From: Boesenbergia rotunda
Lineage: Eukaryota; Streptophyta; Magnoliopsida; Zingiberales; Zingiberaceae
Reading direction: 5' to 3'
Length of the DNA stretch: 64,000 bases
NCBI GenBank assembly: GCA_024364735.1
Contig: JAGFNQ010004751.1
Coordinates: forward strand, 185,637 to 249,636
In this document: positions 35,073-47,355 of the stretch, in pieces
Layout: each line of letters opens with the position of its first letter
How positions within the stretch are numbered: position 1 is the first letter of the stretch
Position numbers and translations under genes: made by a program
The notes under the pieces: model-generated
What the model saw: only the letters and a program-made list of their open reading frames with translations
Database searches by the model: none
Told to the model about the DNA's origin: nothing

Positions 35073-36861
35073 GTGGTATCTGAGCCGATTAGTGTTCGAC
35101 ATAATCATATAATTGTTTTGCAGAAAACTTTGTCATGATCTCAATTTTGGAAAATTTTCCAATTATGAAAACTTTCCAATTATGGTAAATTTCCGATTTA
35201 GGAATTTCAAGGTTTGGAAATCCTCATGAAATTTCGCAAACTTTTGAAATACCTCTGTTTCTGAAATTTTATGATAATTGTGAAAACTTTCCATTTTTTG
35301 AAACTTTCCAATTTTGAAAATTTCCTATTTTGGAAATTTTCCAATTTTGGAAATACGTAAGTTTTCTTTGTACCAAAAACATACAATTATTCTGAATACC
35401 TTTTAATTTTGGAAACTTTACATTTATGGAAAGCTCGCAATTTTGGGTAATTTCTTTCAAGAAAGTCTAGACAAATTATGGGAATATTAATTGACATTTA
35501 AATTCATAATTGGAAATAAAATTATTTACAAAATTCTTTATTTTGAATTGAGCCTCAAGGAGCCGTTCAATTTAAAGTTAGTTGTTATAATTAAATTTCC
35601 TAAATTGAATTTAAGCTGTCAAATGTTTAATTTGGATTGAGCCTCGGGGAGCCGTCCAAATTATATTATCAATAAATTCTTATTTTGGATTGAGCCTCGG
35701 GGAGCCGTCCAAATTAAATTATTGATATTAATTTTCCATAAATAAAATATGTGTTCAAATCTTGGAAATTTTGAGGTGATTCTCAAACGATAATTTCCTT
35801 ATTTGATTTATGAGGTGATGCTCTTACATATTATTGTCTCCAAAATTAATTAGGAAAATTGTTTCCTATAGAGTATATTTCCTTAAATAAGATTTTCATG
35901 AAAATAATATGTGGTTGAATTAAGGGAATCTGACTCTTAATTTAATAAGATTTGATTTAGAGAAATCAAAGTCTTAAACATATTATTTCCGAAATTGATT
36001 ATGATAAATTAGGAAATTGTTTCCCAAAACAATTCCTTGAATAAAGTATGAAATTAGAATTAGGAAATCCAGTTCCTAATTCAATTAATGAGACTTGATA
36101 AATTGAGTCACATACATACTTATTAAGGAAATCGTTAGTACATGCCATAATTATATATCATGAATGTGCATAAAAGAAAAGGATGAGACCCAAAACCCCT
36201 TACAAAATATTAAGGCCAACACCTTCCATTAATATGGTTAGAACCGGAGTTTTGTTTCTCGTTTGGGTTGATGGACACATCCATGCCCGGCTTGAACCTC
36301 AACATGTTCAAACCATGGAATTAGTTTATGATTAATATAGATGGAGTCAGAGGTCAATCCTTAGTTTTGGTTGTTGGACACATCCAAGCCTGACTAAACG
36401 GTTGAATGAGCTCCAACCATATTAAAACTATTTCTTGATTAATGGGTCAACCTTAAGCTTGGAGCATCGATTTGTTGTGCCACAGCCAAGGTCGATGTAA
36501 AGAGATGTGCAGTTGGGTGCTATGTATATTGTTGCATACTTGTTAATGAGTTAACAACCCAATGATATATGCAAACATTCAATTAGTTGATAGCATAATG
36601 TGATAGTTACATATGTGTAATATATAATCGGTATAATTACCTACCTTCATAGCTAAAATAACTTGATGGACTCCAGCCATAGTTGTTCTTATCTATGGTT
36701 AGATATCAACCTATTTGGAGATGTTTCTACGATCTCCCGAATTGATAAAAAGGGTTATTCAATTCGAAAAATAAATAGAATTTAATTAATGTATATTGAT
36801 GCATTCTTTATCATTCTCATCACATAACCTTAATTTGTATTTCTAGGATAATCACCTGATC
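35073..36861 (+). other. Noncoding leader of A-II
   Basis: Same leader as in A-I, with three rather than two copies of the TTGGATTGAGCC...GCCGTCCAA cassette (about 35544-35575, 35632-35661 and 35684-35713). There is no coding signal. Confidence 0.85.
35074..35086 (+). other. Primer binding site of A-II
   Basis: TGGTATCTGAGCC, one mismatch (A to T) from the A-I site. Confidence 0.85.
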
Positions 36862-37413
36862 ATGTCTTCTCTGAATTTGCGTTCCATTTTGGACACCAAT
36901 AAGTTAACTAAGGCCAAAAGGATTGAAAAGGCACCAAAAGGCACTTGTCATCACTGCGGTAAGGAGGGCCACTGGCGAAGAAACTACAAGGTTTATCTTG
37001 AGTCCTTGAAGAAGAAGGCATTCGATGCCCCATCCTCTTCAGGCATCTTCATTATTGAATGTCACTCTATTTCCTCGTACACCTGGGTACTTGATACTGG
37101 GTGTAGCTCACATATATGTAATGACATACAAGGGCTAAGGAATAGAAGAAGACTTGTCAAGGGTGAAGCGAATTTGCGAGTTGGAAATGGAGCAAAGATT
37201 ACTGCTATTGCCATCGGAACATATTTGCTAAAGCTCTCTACTGGACTTGTCTTAGAATTGGATAATTGTTATTTTGTTCCTTCGTTAATAAAGAACATTG
37301 TATCTATTTCATGCTTGAATGAAAAGGGTTACCATTTAACTTTTAGTAACAATTGCTGTTACATAACATTAAATGGAGTTCTTTATGGGACCAGAACTTT
37401 ATGCAATAGTATC
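36862..37413 (+). pseudogene. A-II gag-protease remnant
   Basis: One open frame of 184 codons: gag start MSSLNLRSILDTNKLT, immediately the basic stretch and zinc knuckle (CHHCGKEGHWRRNY, last cysteine replaced by Y), then the retropepsin motif VLDTGCSSHICND and LDNCYFVPSLIKNIVS. The capsid domain of gag, normally about 200 residues, is missing. The same gap exists in A-I, so the ancestor of both copies already lacked it. The frame is cut by B-III at 37414. Confidence 0.9.
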
Positions 37414-37498
37414 TGTTGATGCAGTATGACCTTGATTGTTGTTTTGGTGTTGACACCGATTTTAGTTTAGGTTGATGATTATGATGATTATGATTAAG

Positions 37499-37914
37499 TC
37501 CTGATCGGGGATTAGGCATGGTATGGAAAATCCTAGCTTCGAGGGCTAGGTGTTTGGAAATCCTAACCTGGAGGGTTAGGTGTGAAAAATCCTAGCTTGG
37601 AGGGCTAGGTATTGAAAAGTCCTAATTCGGAAGGGTTGGGTGAAAATTCCTAGCTTGGAGGGCTAGGTGAAAAGTCCTAACTTGGAGGGTTAGGTGAAAA
37701 TTCTCAACTTGGAGGGTTAGGTGAAAAAGTCCTGGCTTGGAGGGTCAGGTCCTAGCTTGGAGGGCTAGGTCTGGAAAAGTCCTAATTCGGAAGAGTTGGG
37801 TGAAAAGTCCTAGCTTGGAGTGCTAGGTGAAAAGTCCTAACTTGGAGGGTTAGGTGAAAAATCCTTAGCTTGGAGTGCTAAGGTGGATGAAATCCTAGCT
37901 TGGAGGGCTAGGTT
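37499..37914. repeat. Class 1 hairpin array (B-III 5' LTR)
   Basis: About fourteen units. Two variants are informative: CCTTAGC/GCTAAGG (37863-37883) and CCTGATC/GATTAGG around GGG, both with changes matched across the stem. Confidence 0.92.
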
Positions 37915-37922
37915 AAAGTCCC

Positions 37923-38592
37923 TGGATCGGTCTGGTGACCAATCAGGGATGATGGCACGCTGCTCTTCGTGGATCGGTTTGGTGACCGATCCAACAATGA
38001 CTGATCGGTCTGGTGACCAATCAGGGAGCGCACAGTGAGGTTGGGAACCTACTGTGTGCCTCCTGATCGGTCTGGTGACCGATCAGGGAGCGCACAGTGA
38101 GGTTGGGAACCTACTGTGTGGCTCCTGATCGGTCTGGTGACCGATCAGGGAGCGCACAGTGAGGTTGGGAACCTACTGTGTGGCTCCTGATCGGTCTGGT
38201 GACCGATCAGGGAGCAGGCTGTTGCCTCGTTGCTTGGCTCCTGATCGGTCTGGTGACCGATCAGGGAGCAGGCAGCTTCCTCACTGCCTTGCTCCTGATC
38301 GATCTGGTGACCGATCAGGGAGCCCACAATGAGTTGAGTTCTCCCGCTGATCAGTTCGTGAATGGTTCGGTGACCGATCAAAGACTTAGGATTTGATTTC
38401 CGCGGTTACTGTTCACTCAGACGTTGACCGATCAGGCTTGAGCCTGATCGGTCTGGTGACCGATCAGGCTTCACTCTGATCGGTCTGGTGACTGATCAGG
38501 CTTGTGTCACCGCGAGAGGTGGGAGTCCCAGCAAAGCGGTGGATCTGTCTGGTGACCGACCCACGAGCCCTGGATCAGTCCGGTGACCGATC
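37923..38592. repeat. Class 2 hairpin array (B-III 5' LTR)
   Basis: About twelve hairpins. Between 38020 and 38190 a unit of about 62 bp repeats almost perfectly three times. Each joins a GATCGGTC hairpin to a second hairpin in the spacer (CACAGT and AGGTT pairing with AACCT and ACTGTG around GGG, one bulged G). Confidence 0.92.
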
Positions 38593-39610
38593 ACTTTAAT
38601 TCAAAATGCACTGTCAGATGCTCTGATCGCGTCTGAACGTATCCGATTCTCCGCGCTTAACATCTGATACACGATTTTCTGCTTGATATGCTATGCTAAC
38701 ACTCTGATTGAGCTGCAGGTGACAGGGATGGATTCAAACACTCAAGGAGAGTCAATGGAGGCCTTTCCTTGGAGCAGGTTTGTCTGTTTTTCCATCTCAG
38801 GTTGCAACGGACACTGGCGCTAGCTGGAGCTGCTGACTGGGGCTGGTCTGAGGGAAGCTCAGGGAGTCCAGAAGAGCTCAGTGGTGGCTGGTGGTTGTAG
38901 GTGAGCAGCTGGAGGCTGCAGTGAGATGTTGTCACCTGGCGTTCAAGAGGGAAACAAAAGGAGCGGTGTGGAGAAGTGCAAGAACGAGTTGTTGTTGCCT
39001 TGGTTTTGAGATGCGATTTCTTGCTGTGTGCTTTGTGCTCCTAGCTGATCATCCTCTCTTGAGAAGGCTACTGTGATCCTTGAAACAACCATCCCTTGCT
39101 TGAGCACTTGGAGGAAGGAACAAGAGGATTTGAGTCCAACAGCGAGAAGACACAAAGAAAGGGTTCTTGCGTGAGATCGTTGCTGGGTGGAGCTTGGAAG
39201 AAGATTGCTGTGTTCTTGTCTTTGCTAAGTGCTAAGTAAGATCTTTCTTGTGTTTCATTGTGCTTAAAACTATATCTGTGATTGAAACGCTGTGGAGAGG
39301 TTACTCCACCGAGAAGGAGGTTGCTTTCTATCCGGATCTTCTGGGGCTTGATCTGCCAACGATCAAGGGATCGCCCACCTTACGGGCACACCAAGGAGTA
39401 GGGGCAAGTTATTCCCGAACCTTATAAATCCTCTTGTTAGCGTATTGTGTTTGCTCATAGTTTAGGGTTTTGATTTTCTGCATACTCTGTTTCTTTTCTT
39501 TCCGCTGTGCTACTAAACGGTTTAAGTGCAGAATTTTGATAAGAGCTAAAGTTCAAGTGATAGGCTATATTCACCCCCCCCCCTCTCTAGCCATCCGAGT
39601 TCCAACAAGT

Positions 39611-39623
39611 GGTATCAGAGCTT
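39611..39623 (+). other. Primer binding site of B-III
   Basis: TGGTATCAGAGCT two bases after the LTR end, complementary to initiator tRNA-Met. Confidence 0.9.
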
Positions 39624-39665
39624 GGGGCTCTGTTTTTGCGGATTAACAACCGAGAGCTATCATCC

Positions 39666-41374
39666 ATGGCATTGAGAGAAGGCTCTAGCACCACCCGACC
39701 TCCTTTCTTTGATGGCGCTGACTTTCAATATTGGAGATCAAAGATGGAGTATTACTTGAAGATGGACATCAACACTTGGTTCGCGGTGAAGGAGGATTTC
39801 ATCCCTCCAAAGGACGATGAAGGCAAGGAACTTGAATCGTGGCGGTGGACTGCCGAACAAACTTGAAAGAGTGAAGCCGACGCGAAGGCGGTGGTCACTC
39901 TACAATACGGCATGAACAAAGACCAACTCATCAAGGTCGGTCAATTCACAAGTGCAAAAGACTTGTGGAACAAGCTCATCGAACTCCACGAGAACACTCG
40001 AGATTCAAGAATCGCCAAGAGGGACTTATTCCTCAACCAACTTCAAAATCTCTCCATGAAGGAGAATGAAACAGTAAGTGAGCTACATAGCCGGTTCAAG
40101 GAAGTCCTCAATGGCCTTCATTAAATTGATGAAAAGGTCGAGAATCGCGACCTTGTGAGGTATGTGCTAAAAGCATTTCCAAGGAATACTTTGTGGTCAT
40201 CCATGGTGAATGCCTACAAAGTCTCCAAGGATTTATCAATTGTTAAGTTAGATGATTTGTTTTGTGAAATGGAATTGCATGAAATGGCTAACAAAGGCCC
40301 CAAGGAGAAGGGGATTGCCTTAGTTGCAGGGGACCGATCCAACAAGAAGAAGAAGAAGGAGAAGGAAGTCTCTTCATCTTCATCCTCTTTCTAATCCGAG
40401 TCCGATTCCGAGGAAGATGGCAGCAGCTCTTCCTCCTTCGAGATGGCGAATTTTGTGAGAAGGATGATGAGAAGGGATCGACGCTTTAAGGGTAAAGGTA
40501 ACCCTAGTGAAGCTAAAGTTGATAAGACTAATGTATCTTGTTTTGAGTGTGGTAGGAAAGGGCACTTCAAGAGTGAATGCCCAAAGCTAAAGAAGAAGGA
40601 GGAGAAATCCAAAAAGAAAGAAAAAATATCCAAGAAGAAGAAGAAGGCCTTGAAGGCCACTTGGGATGAATCCTCCTCAAGCTCATCCGATGAAGAGAAG
40701 GAGGAGAAGAGCACAAGGCATGTGGCACTCATGGCATTGGGAGATCAAGAGAGCAGTGATGAATCTTCCAACTCCTCAAACGTGGCTTCATCATCTTCGG
40801 ATGATGAAGAGGTAACTTCTCCCGAATTAGAAAAATGTTATAGAGCTATTGCATATTTAACCAATATGTTAAAGAAGTCAAAAAATAAGGATATAAAACA
40901 TTGCAATTAGAAATTGAACAATTGAAAGCATCTAAGGATGATAACATAGATGACTTGCATGTTGAGATGTTAGAGGATGAAATTAAATCATTAAAACTTG
41001 AGGTTGAACACTTGAAATCCTCTAGGGTTGAGGATGTAGATGATTTACATGATGAATTGCTAGAATAAGAAAACAAATCATTGAAGAGTGAAGTTGAGAG
41101 ACTCAAGAATATTCTTGAGAAGTTCTCAACTAGCTCTAAGACCCTAGACATGATCTTGAATGCCCAAAGGGCAGTCTACAATAGGGCCGGTATTGGTTAC
41201 CGACCCAAAGAACCTTCATTCGTATCTTTGATGTCTAGGACTGATACGAGACAATCTAGGATATCCAAGATTCAAAAGAAAGTTGTTAAGGCATGGGTGC
41301 CTAAGTCTTGTTTAGTAGGTGCTTTAGGTCCCAAGGTTTGGGTACCTAAAACTTCTGTTTTTCGAATTGTGTAG
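39666..41374 (+). pseudogene. B-III gag
   Basis: ATG at 39666 begins MALREGSSTTRPPFFDG. The capsid-like part reads FQYWRSKMEYYLKMD, KDLWNKLIELHENTRDSRIAKRDLF and NETVSELHSRFKEVLNGLH. A complete zinc knuckle follows at about 40540 (CFECGRKGHFKSEC) in a lysine-rich context, then serine/acidic stretches, a coiled coil and GIGYRPKEPSF, WVPKS. Stops occur near 39865, 40122, 40393 and 41066, with a one-base shift near 40890. The frame ends in TAG (41372-41374) with pol in the same frame behind it. The normal product would coat the element RNA. Confidence 0.9.
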
Positions 41375-44300
41375 GTTATGATTGAGGGGGAGCATCTATC
41401 AACTTGGTTCGTTGATAGTGGGTGCTCCAAACACATGACCGGGGATAGATCATTGTTTACCACACTTCACAAGAAAAGTAGAGGTAATGTTTCATTTGGT
41501 AACAATGGTAGTCTTAAGGTCATAGGAATAGGAGACATTCAAATATCCGAATGTCTTAGAATCTCAAATGTCCTTCTAGTCAAGGGGATGACATTCAATC
41601 TCCTAAGTGCCAGTCAATTGTGTGACACGGGTTACACAATTGATTTTCAACCAAGTCAATGTCTAGTTAGACAACATGACACCTTGGACGCGGTACTAGT
41701 AGGAACAAGAGTAGACAATATTTATCAAGTTTATTTAAAAGTGCTACTAATGTTTCTGCTAAGTGTTTCATGTCAAAAGAAGAAGAGTTCACCCTTTGTC
41801 ACCGGAGACTTGCACATGTGAATATGAAGAACATCCGGAAGTTGGCCAACAAGGAATTAGTTCATGGCTTACCAAGCATCAAGTATGAAAAGGACAAACT
41901 TTGAGATGCATGTCAAATGGGTAAGCAAACAAAATCTGCACATAAAGGTAAAAGTCCATCTACCGCTTTAGATTTACTTCACATGGATCTATTTGATTGT
42001 AGTACTATCATATCATTGAATGGAAGTAGATATGGCTTTGTTATCATTGATGACTTTACTAGATATACATGGACCTATTTTCTAAAACATAAGGACCAAA
42101 CCTTAGATGTCTTCATTTCTTTTTGTAGAAGAGTTGAAAATGAAAAATCATCAACTATTAAGACAATTAGAAGTGATCATGGAGGTGAATTTCAAAACCA
42201 ACGGTTTTTAGAATTTTGTCAAGATAGAGGTTATAAACATGAGTTCTCCACTCCTAGAACACCACAACAAAATAGTGTTGTAGAGAAGAAGAACTGTGTA
42301 TTACCAGAGGCCGCACGAAGCATGCTTAATGAGTACTCACTACCGAGTTACTTATGGGCTGAAGCTGTAAATACAGCATGCTATGTGCAAAACCGAGTCC
42401 TCATCCATAGGTTCTTAGGAAAGACTCCCCATGAACTTTGGTTTGGAAAACCACCTACGGTTAAACACCTTAGGGTGTTTGGTTGTAAGGTGTTCATCCT
42501 AAACACCAAGGATCACCTTGGAAAGTTCACGGCAAAGGCTGATGAAGGGATACTAGTCGGGTATTCCCTGGTTAGCAAAGCCTACCGAGTCTACAATAAG
42601 AAGTCTAGATTGGTTGAAGAGTCTTCTGATGTTGTCTTTGAGGAAATTCCAAAAGCCAATGAACAACCAGAAGATGAAGTCCAATTCGAACATAGGAGAC
42701 TAAGTTTGAATGAGAGTCCAAATGTTGTTGATGGTGATGAATCCGATGACGGTGAGCCTAGACAATCCATAGATCAGCCGGATCCTGAGGCTGAGCTTGT
42801 GTCTAGTGAACCCATTCAAAAAGCACCACCAACACCTAGGCAAACTAGACTAGCCTCTAGTCATCCCCAAGACCAAATTGTTGGAGACATCCATCATGGG
42901 GTTAGAACTAGATCATTCTTTAGGAATGAGGCTAATGAGGTTGCCCTAATTTCCGAAATTGAACCTAGAAAAATTGATGAAGCATTAAATGATCCCGATT
43001 GGATCATTGCAATACAAGACGAACTAGCTCAATTCGAAGGAAGTCATGTTTGGGACTTAGTCCCTAGACCTAAGAAGACCACCATCATTGGAACCAAATG
43101 GGTCTTCAAAAATAAATTGAACCACAAGGGAGAAATCATTAGAAACAAGGCACGCTTAGTAGCCAAGGGCTACAGTCAAGTCGAAGGCCTTGATTATGAT
43201 GAGACCTATGCTCCCGTGGCACGATTAGAATCCATCCGATTGATGATTGCATTTTCAGCACATCGAGGCTTCAAGTTATATCAAATGGATGTCAAATCGG
43301 CCTTTCTAAATGGTTTGATTAGAGAAGAGGTCTATGTCGAACAACCTCTGGGGTTTGAGAGTACTGAATTCCCAAACCACGTGTTCAAGCTCAAAAAGAC
43401 ACTTTATGGTCTTAAACAAGCACCCCGAGCTTGGTACGAGCGGTTGTCGACGTTCTTAATTGAAAAAGGCTTTGTAAGAGGCCAAATAGACCCTACACTG
43501 TTTCTATGGAGAGATGGTGATAATATTTTTGTAGCCCAAGTATATGTCGATGATATTATTTGTGGCTCAAATAACAAGGGCTATTTAAATGAATTCATTG
43601 GACACATGAAAAATGAATTTGAAATGAGTCTGGTGGGAGAGTTGACCTTCTTCCTTGGACTTGAAATCTAGCAAACCCGAAATGGGATCCATGTGCACCA
43701 ATCGAAGTATACTCAAGAAATGCTTCGAAAATTCAATATGAGTGATTCAAAAGAGGTAACTACTCTCATGGCCACAAACACAAGATTAGATAATGATGAG
43801 AGTGGTAAACCTGTTGATTTGACTCAATATCGGAGCATGATAGGTAGTTTGCTATACCTCACAGCTAGTCGACCTGATATTCTTTTTGCTGTGGGTATGT
43901 GCGCTAGCTATCAAGTTTGTGCCAAGGAATCTCATCTAATCACTGTTAAGAGAATTTTGGGATATCTGAAAGGCACAATTGGAGTCCGTCTTTGGTATCC
44001 CCGTACCGAATCATTTGATTTAATCGGCTATACCGATTTCGACTACGCTGGATGTAAGTTGGATCGAAAAAGCACAAGTGGGGGTTGCCAATTTCTAGGA
44101 TCATCTTTAGTTAGTTGGTCAAGTCGGAAGAACATTGTGTTGCTCTCTCCACGACCGAGGCAGAATATATCGCCATGGGAGAGAGCGTATCACAATTGTT
44201 GTGGATGATTCACACCCTAGAAGACTATGAATTAAGCTACAAGGGTGTGCAAATGTTGTGTGACAACATTAGCACAATTAACCTAACAAAGAATCCAGTC

Positions 44301-44486
44301 CATCATTCTAGGACCAAACATATTGAAGTACGTCACCACTTCATTAGGGATCATGTTGCTAGGGGAGATATTGTACTCTCACATGTAGAGTCCAAGTCAA
44401 ACCTCGCTGACATTTGCACTAAACCACTCCCCAAAAATGAGTTTAGCTTCTTGAGAAGGGAGTTGGGAATGTGTCGCGCTTCATAG
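41375..44486 (+). pseudogene. B-III pol (protease, integrase, RT, RNase H)
   Basis: Protease WFVDSGCSKHMTGD at about 41405. A one-base loss near 41735 and a stop near 41900 fall in the pre-integrase region. From 41917 to 43671 one open frame covers the integrase core (LLHMDLFD, VIIDDFTRYTW, RSDHGGEFQN, QQNSVVEKKN) and RT (WVFKNKLNHKGE, QMDVKSAFLNGLIREEVYVEQP, YVDDIICGSN, FFLGLEI). A stop at 43669, the RNase H connection, a one-base loss near 44130 and RNase H (STTEAEYIAM with its glutamate intact, LCDNISTINLTKNP) follow, ending at TAG 44484. It is less damaged than B-I but still not functional. Confidence 0.93.
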
Positions 44487-45090
44487 GATCAAAATGCATC
44501 CAAAACCCTTTGTGATTATTTCGAAATTGTTGGGATACAATTGGGTAACTTTGGGGACATCTCACACAAACTATAAGGCTTACCAAAACGTTTTTGCTTG
44601 CTAGAAATGGGGTGAGATGCTAGGATCAACTCAATTTCTCAAAATGTCAATGCATCCCTTGAGAAATTAAGTTGACGAGATAAAAATCACTACGGTGACC
44701 AAGTATGGGGAAAACCAATGCATAACATATGTGTATTTGACTCCATGATCATACTTGGATATTCCAATCAAGGAAACTTGATTGGAAACTTGAATTTGAC
44801 ACAATCTTGTTTGAATTTGATTGAATGATTGTTGATTGAGTTTGACTCCACTTGGGTGGAGCAAAGTGATTGTTGAACCTATAAGGACCTTTGATCTTTG
44901 TTCAGGGATCAATCTTAGTCAAGGGGTCACTTCCAAGATCGATATCTTTCATCAGATCTTGTCAAAAATCACTTGGAAGTCTGAAACTGAAAATTTCATA
45001 TTGTATCAAGCAATATTAGGAACCCTGATCGGTCACTGGACCGATCAGGCGTAGGGCCGATCGGTCCCCGAACCTTCAAGAACTTCTTCA
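44487..45090 (+). other. B-III spacer between pol and ORF3
   Basis: Noncoding and homologous to 25201-25760 of B-I. It has only one or two class 2 hairpins (45025-45070). Compared with B-I it lacks most of the hairpin array and the pyrimidine-rich upstream stretch, so ORF3 starts about 20 bp after the last hairpin half. Confidence 0.8.
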
Positions 45091-46736
45091 ATGGCACCTA
45101 AGTAAGCATTTTTGGTTAATTTCTTTTTGGATCAGTTCATGGATTGTATATTTGGGGCTAACCATGTTTTGGTATTGTGTCGTGACCTCCTATTTTGGCC
45201 GTGACCCATCGTTGCCATGTCCTATCATTGATCAATTCTACCTTATGCTTACTTGATTATTTCTCCTGTGATTGAATCTTGTGTCCTTGATTAAACGGTC
45301 TTCATATGATCAATTTCACCTTATGTTCACATGATTCTTTTTTCCGTGATCAAATCTTGGGTCCTTGATTAATCCATGTTCATATGATCAATTCGCTCTT
45401 GCTCAATTGACTTAAACTATGTGCATGATCAATTCTTAAATTCTAATATTTAGAAAATCATCTAAGGGAAAGGAACTAATGGAGGAAAGCTCAAAGGGCA
45501 AAGGCCCTTCAACATCTACACCTCCCTCAAGGCCTCCACCACTTCCACATACTCGATTTCAAAACATTCATTATGCTCTAAATTTTCAATGGCATACCTT
45601 CAAACTTATGCCATGTCAATCGGTGGATCAAACCTACATTTACGAACATTGTCCCACGATACGACAAATTATTAAATACTATGAGCTTCAAACCATCCTT
45701 TTCTTAGAGAGGCCAATAAAACTTTAATTTGGTCTCTGAATTTTATAATAATATGGTTAGTGGAGAGGGCACGGGGTGGAGGACCCATGTCGCTAGTGTT
45801 GACCTTGACTTTACTCTATCTGCTTTCACTACCTTTCTTGGATGTCGCCGGTCCGAGAATGCCTTTTCACTCTATCCCTATCTTCCGGATCCCTTACCGG
45901 TTCCCTTTGCTGGAGCCACTCCTGACTCCATCTATGAGTATTTTCTAGGTCATCCCAAGCCAAGGGGTTCCAATGAGCGTGACTGTGATTTTCCCACATT
46001 TCCTGCTCTCCATCTTTCCCCCATAGACTATGTTTTGTTTAAGCTCATCACTAACTATCTCCTTCCTACTACCACAAAGCACCTGGATGAGATTCATCCA
46101 TTCCACGGCTTGATGCTCTATGGGATGCATCAGCAGTTAGACTTTGATCCAGTGACTTCTCTTTATTTCTCCATCATCGTCCATAGCCAGATGTATGGTC
46201 AGACGGTTTACATGCCCTTTGGCCATATCATTACTAATTATCTGCAGTCCGTAGGTATCGATGTTTCATAGGGCCGCACTGTGCCCATGGTTCGACAGGA
46301 CTACCGCCTGGATCGTCGCATGCTCGCTTAGTCCGGCATTGTTGTCGGGCCGCAGGGGCTAAGGTGGAAGGATCGAAGACGAGTGGGGGAGTTACCAGGA
46401 GCAGCCCATACCCAGGAGCGGCATGCTGTTACAGCAGATTACGATGAGTGGGCTCCTGACCTTCGTTGGCAGGTTGCGGAGCTAGAGCGGATGCTGCAGC
46501 ACGAGTTACACATTTCTGAGCTCTGGCGCCAGGAGGTCAGCTCAGAGTTTCAGTCTTTCGATCGCCGTCTCGATGCTCTAGCATCTGATGTCTCTGAGAT
46601 CAGCGCACTACAGGATACATGGTATGAGGAGTGGTATCATCATACATTTCTTAGTGGTGCGTCCCTCAGCAGCCCTCCGCCAGGGGGTGTTATATATATT
46701 GCTGATTCTTTAGACGATGACCACGTGGGGGATTGA
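45091..46736 (+). pseudogene. B-III ORF3 (probably spliced)
   Basis: ATG at 45091 opens an 11-nt exon ending at 45101. GTAAGC donor and ATTTAG acceptor (45453) bound a 352-bp intron. The second exon keeps the frame, as in B-I. The body reads FQWHTFKLMPC, YEHCPTIRQIIKYYE, FYNNMVSGEGTGW, LSAFTTFLGCRRS, HGLMLYGMHQQLDFDPV and MYGQTVYMPFGHII, then the helical part LRWQVAELERMLQHELHI and an acidic tail. Damage: a frameshift near 45725 and stops at about 46269 and 46330. Length about 420 residues. It is not clearly related to envelope proteins: no signal peptide or membrane helix is visible. Function unknown. Confidence 0.75.
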
Positions 46737-47256
46737 TGGCATTGACTGTTATGATGAGTGTCATATTTGATTGTACTCAGTTCTTTTGAACTGTCTTGAC
46801 TTTGATGCGATATGATGCATCTGATATTTTGCATGTATTTTATATTTGCCTTATCATGTTTAGGATGTTGGCTTATATGTGTTCACATGATTACTATCAG
46901 CTTGTATGCCTCATTCTATATTATTATGTATGCTTATGATTTTGCTTATGATGCCTTGCCCATATGATACATATGCTTGTTTTGCCATGCCTTATCTTTG
47001 TCATATGTATTCAAATATTTGTCAAAATTATTCATTCATATCCTTGTTGTTTTGGGAAACCCCTAGGGTTGAGGGGGAGTATGGTTAAACTTAACAGCCC
47101 CTCTAGACCCTTTTCGGTGTTCGACAAAGGGGAGAGTGTGGTTGGTTAAGTTTAGGATGATTATGTCGTAGGGGGAGGATCCTGATTCCCCTATGATTCT
47201 GAATTTGAGAAAATTGATTGGGAATCCCTAAACTTAAAATCGGGTTTTCAAACAAC
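46737..47256 (+). other. B-III 3' noncoding region
   Basis: AT-rich, no coding signal, homologous to 28069-28603. It includes auxiliary purine tracts with GGGGGAG at about 47072 and 47171. Confidence 0.75.
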
Positions 47257-47270
47257 AAAAAGGGGGAGAT
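47257..47270 (+). promoter_or_regulatory. Polypurine tract of B-III
   Basis: AAAAAGGGGGAGAT immediately before the 3' LTR. Confidence 0.92.
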
Positions 47271-47355
47271 TGTTGATGCAGTCTGACCTTGATTGTTGTT
47301 TTGGTGTTGACACCAATTTTAGTTTAGGTTGATGATTATGATGATTATGATTAAG

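Larger units (their letters stand above)
37414..39608 (+). repeat. 5' LTR of B-III (2195 bp)
   Basis: TGTTGATGCAGTA start, GTTCCAACA end, with class 1 and class 2 hairpin arrays and the conserved tail carrying GTGGAG/CTCCAC and CTTGATC/GATCAAG inverted repeats. Confidence 0.93.
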
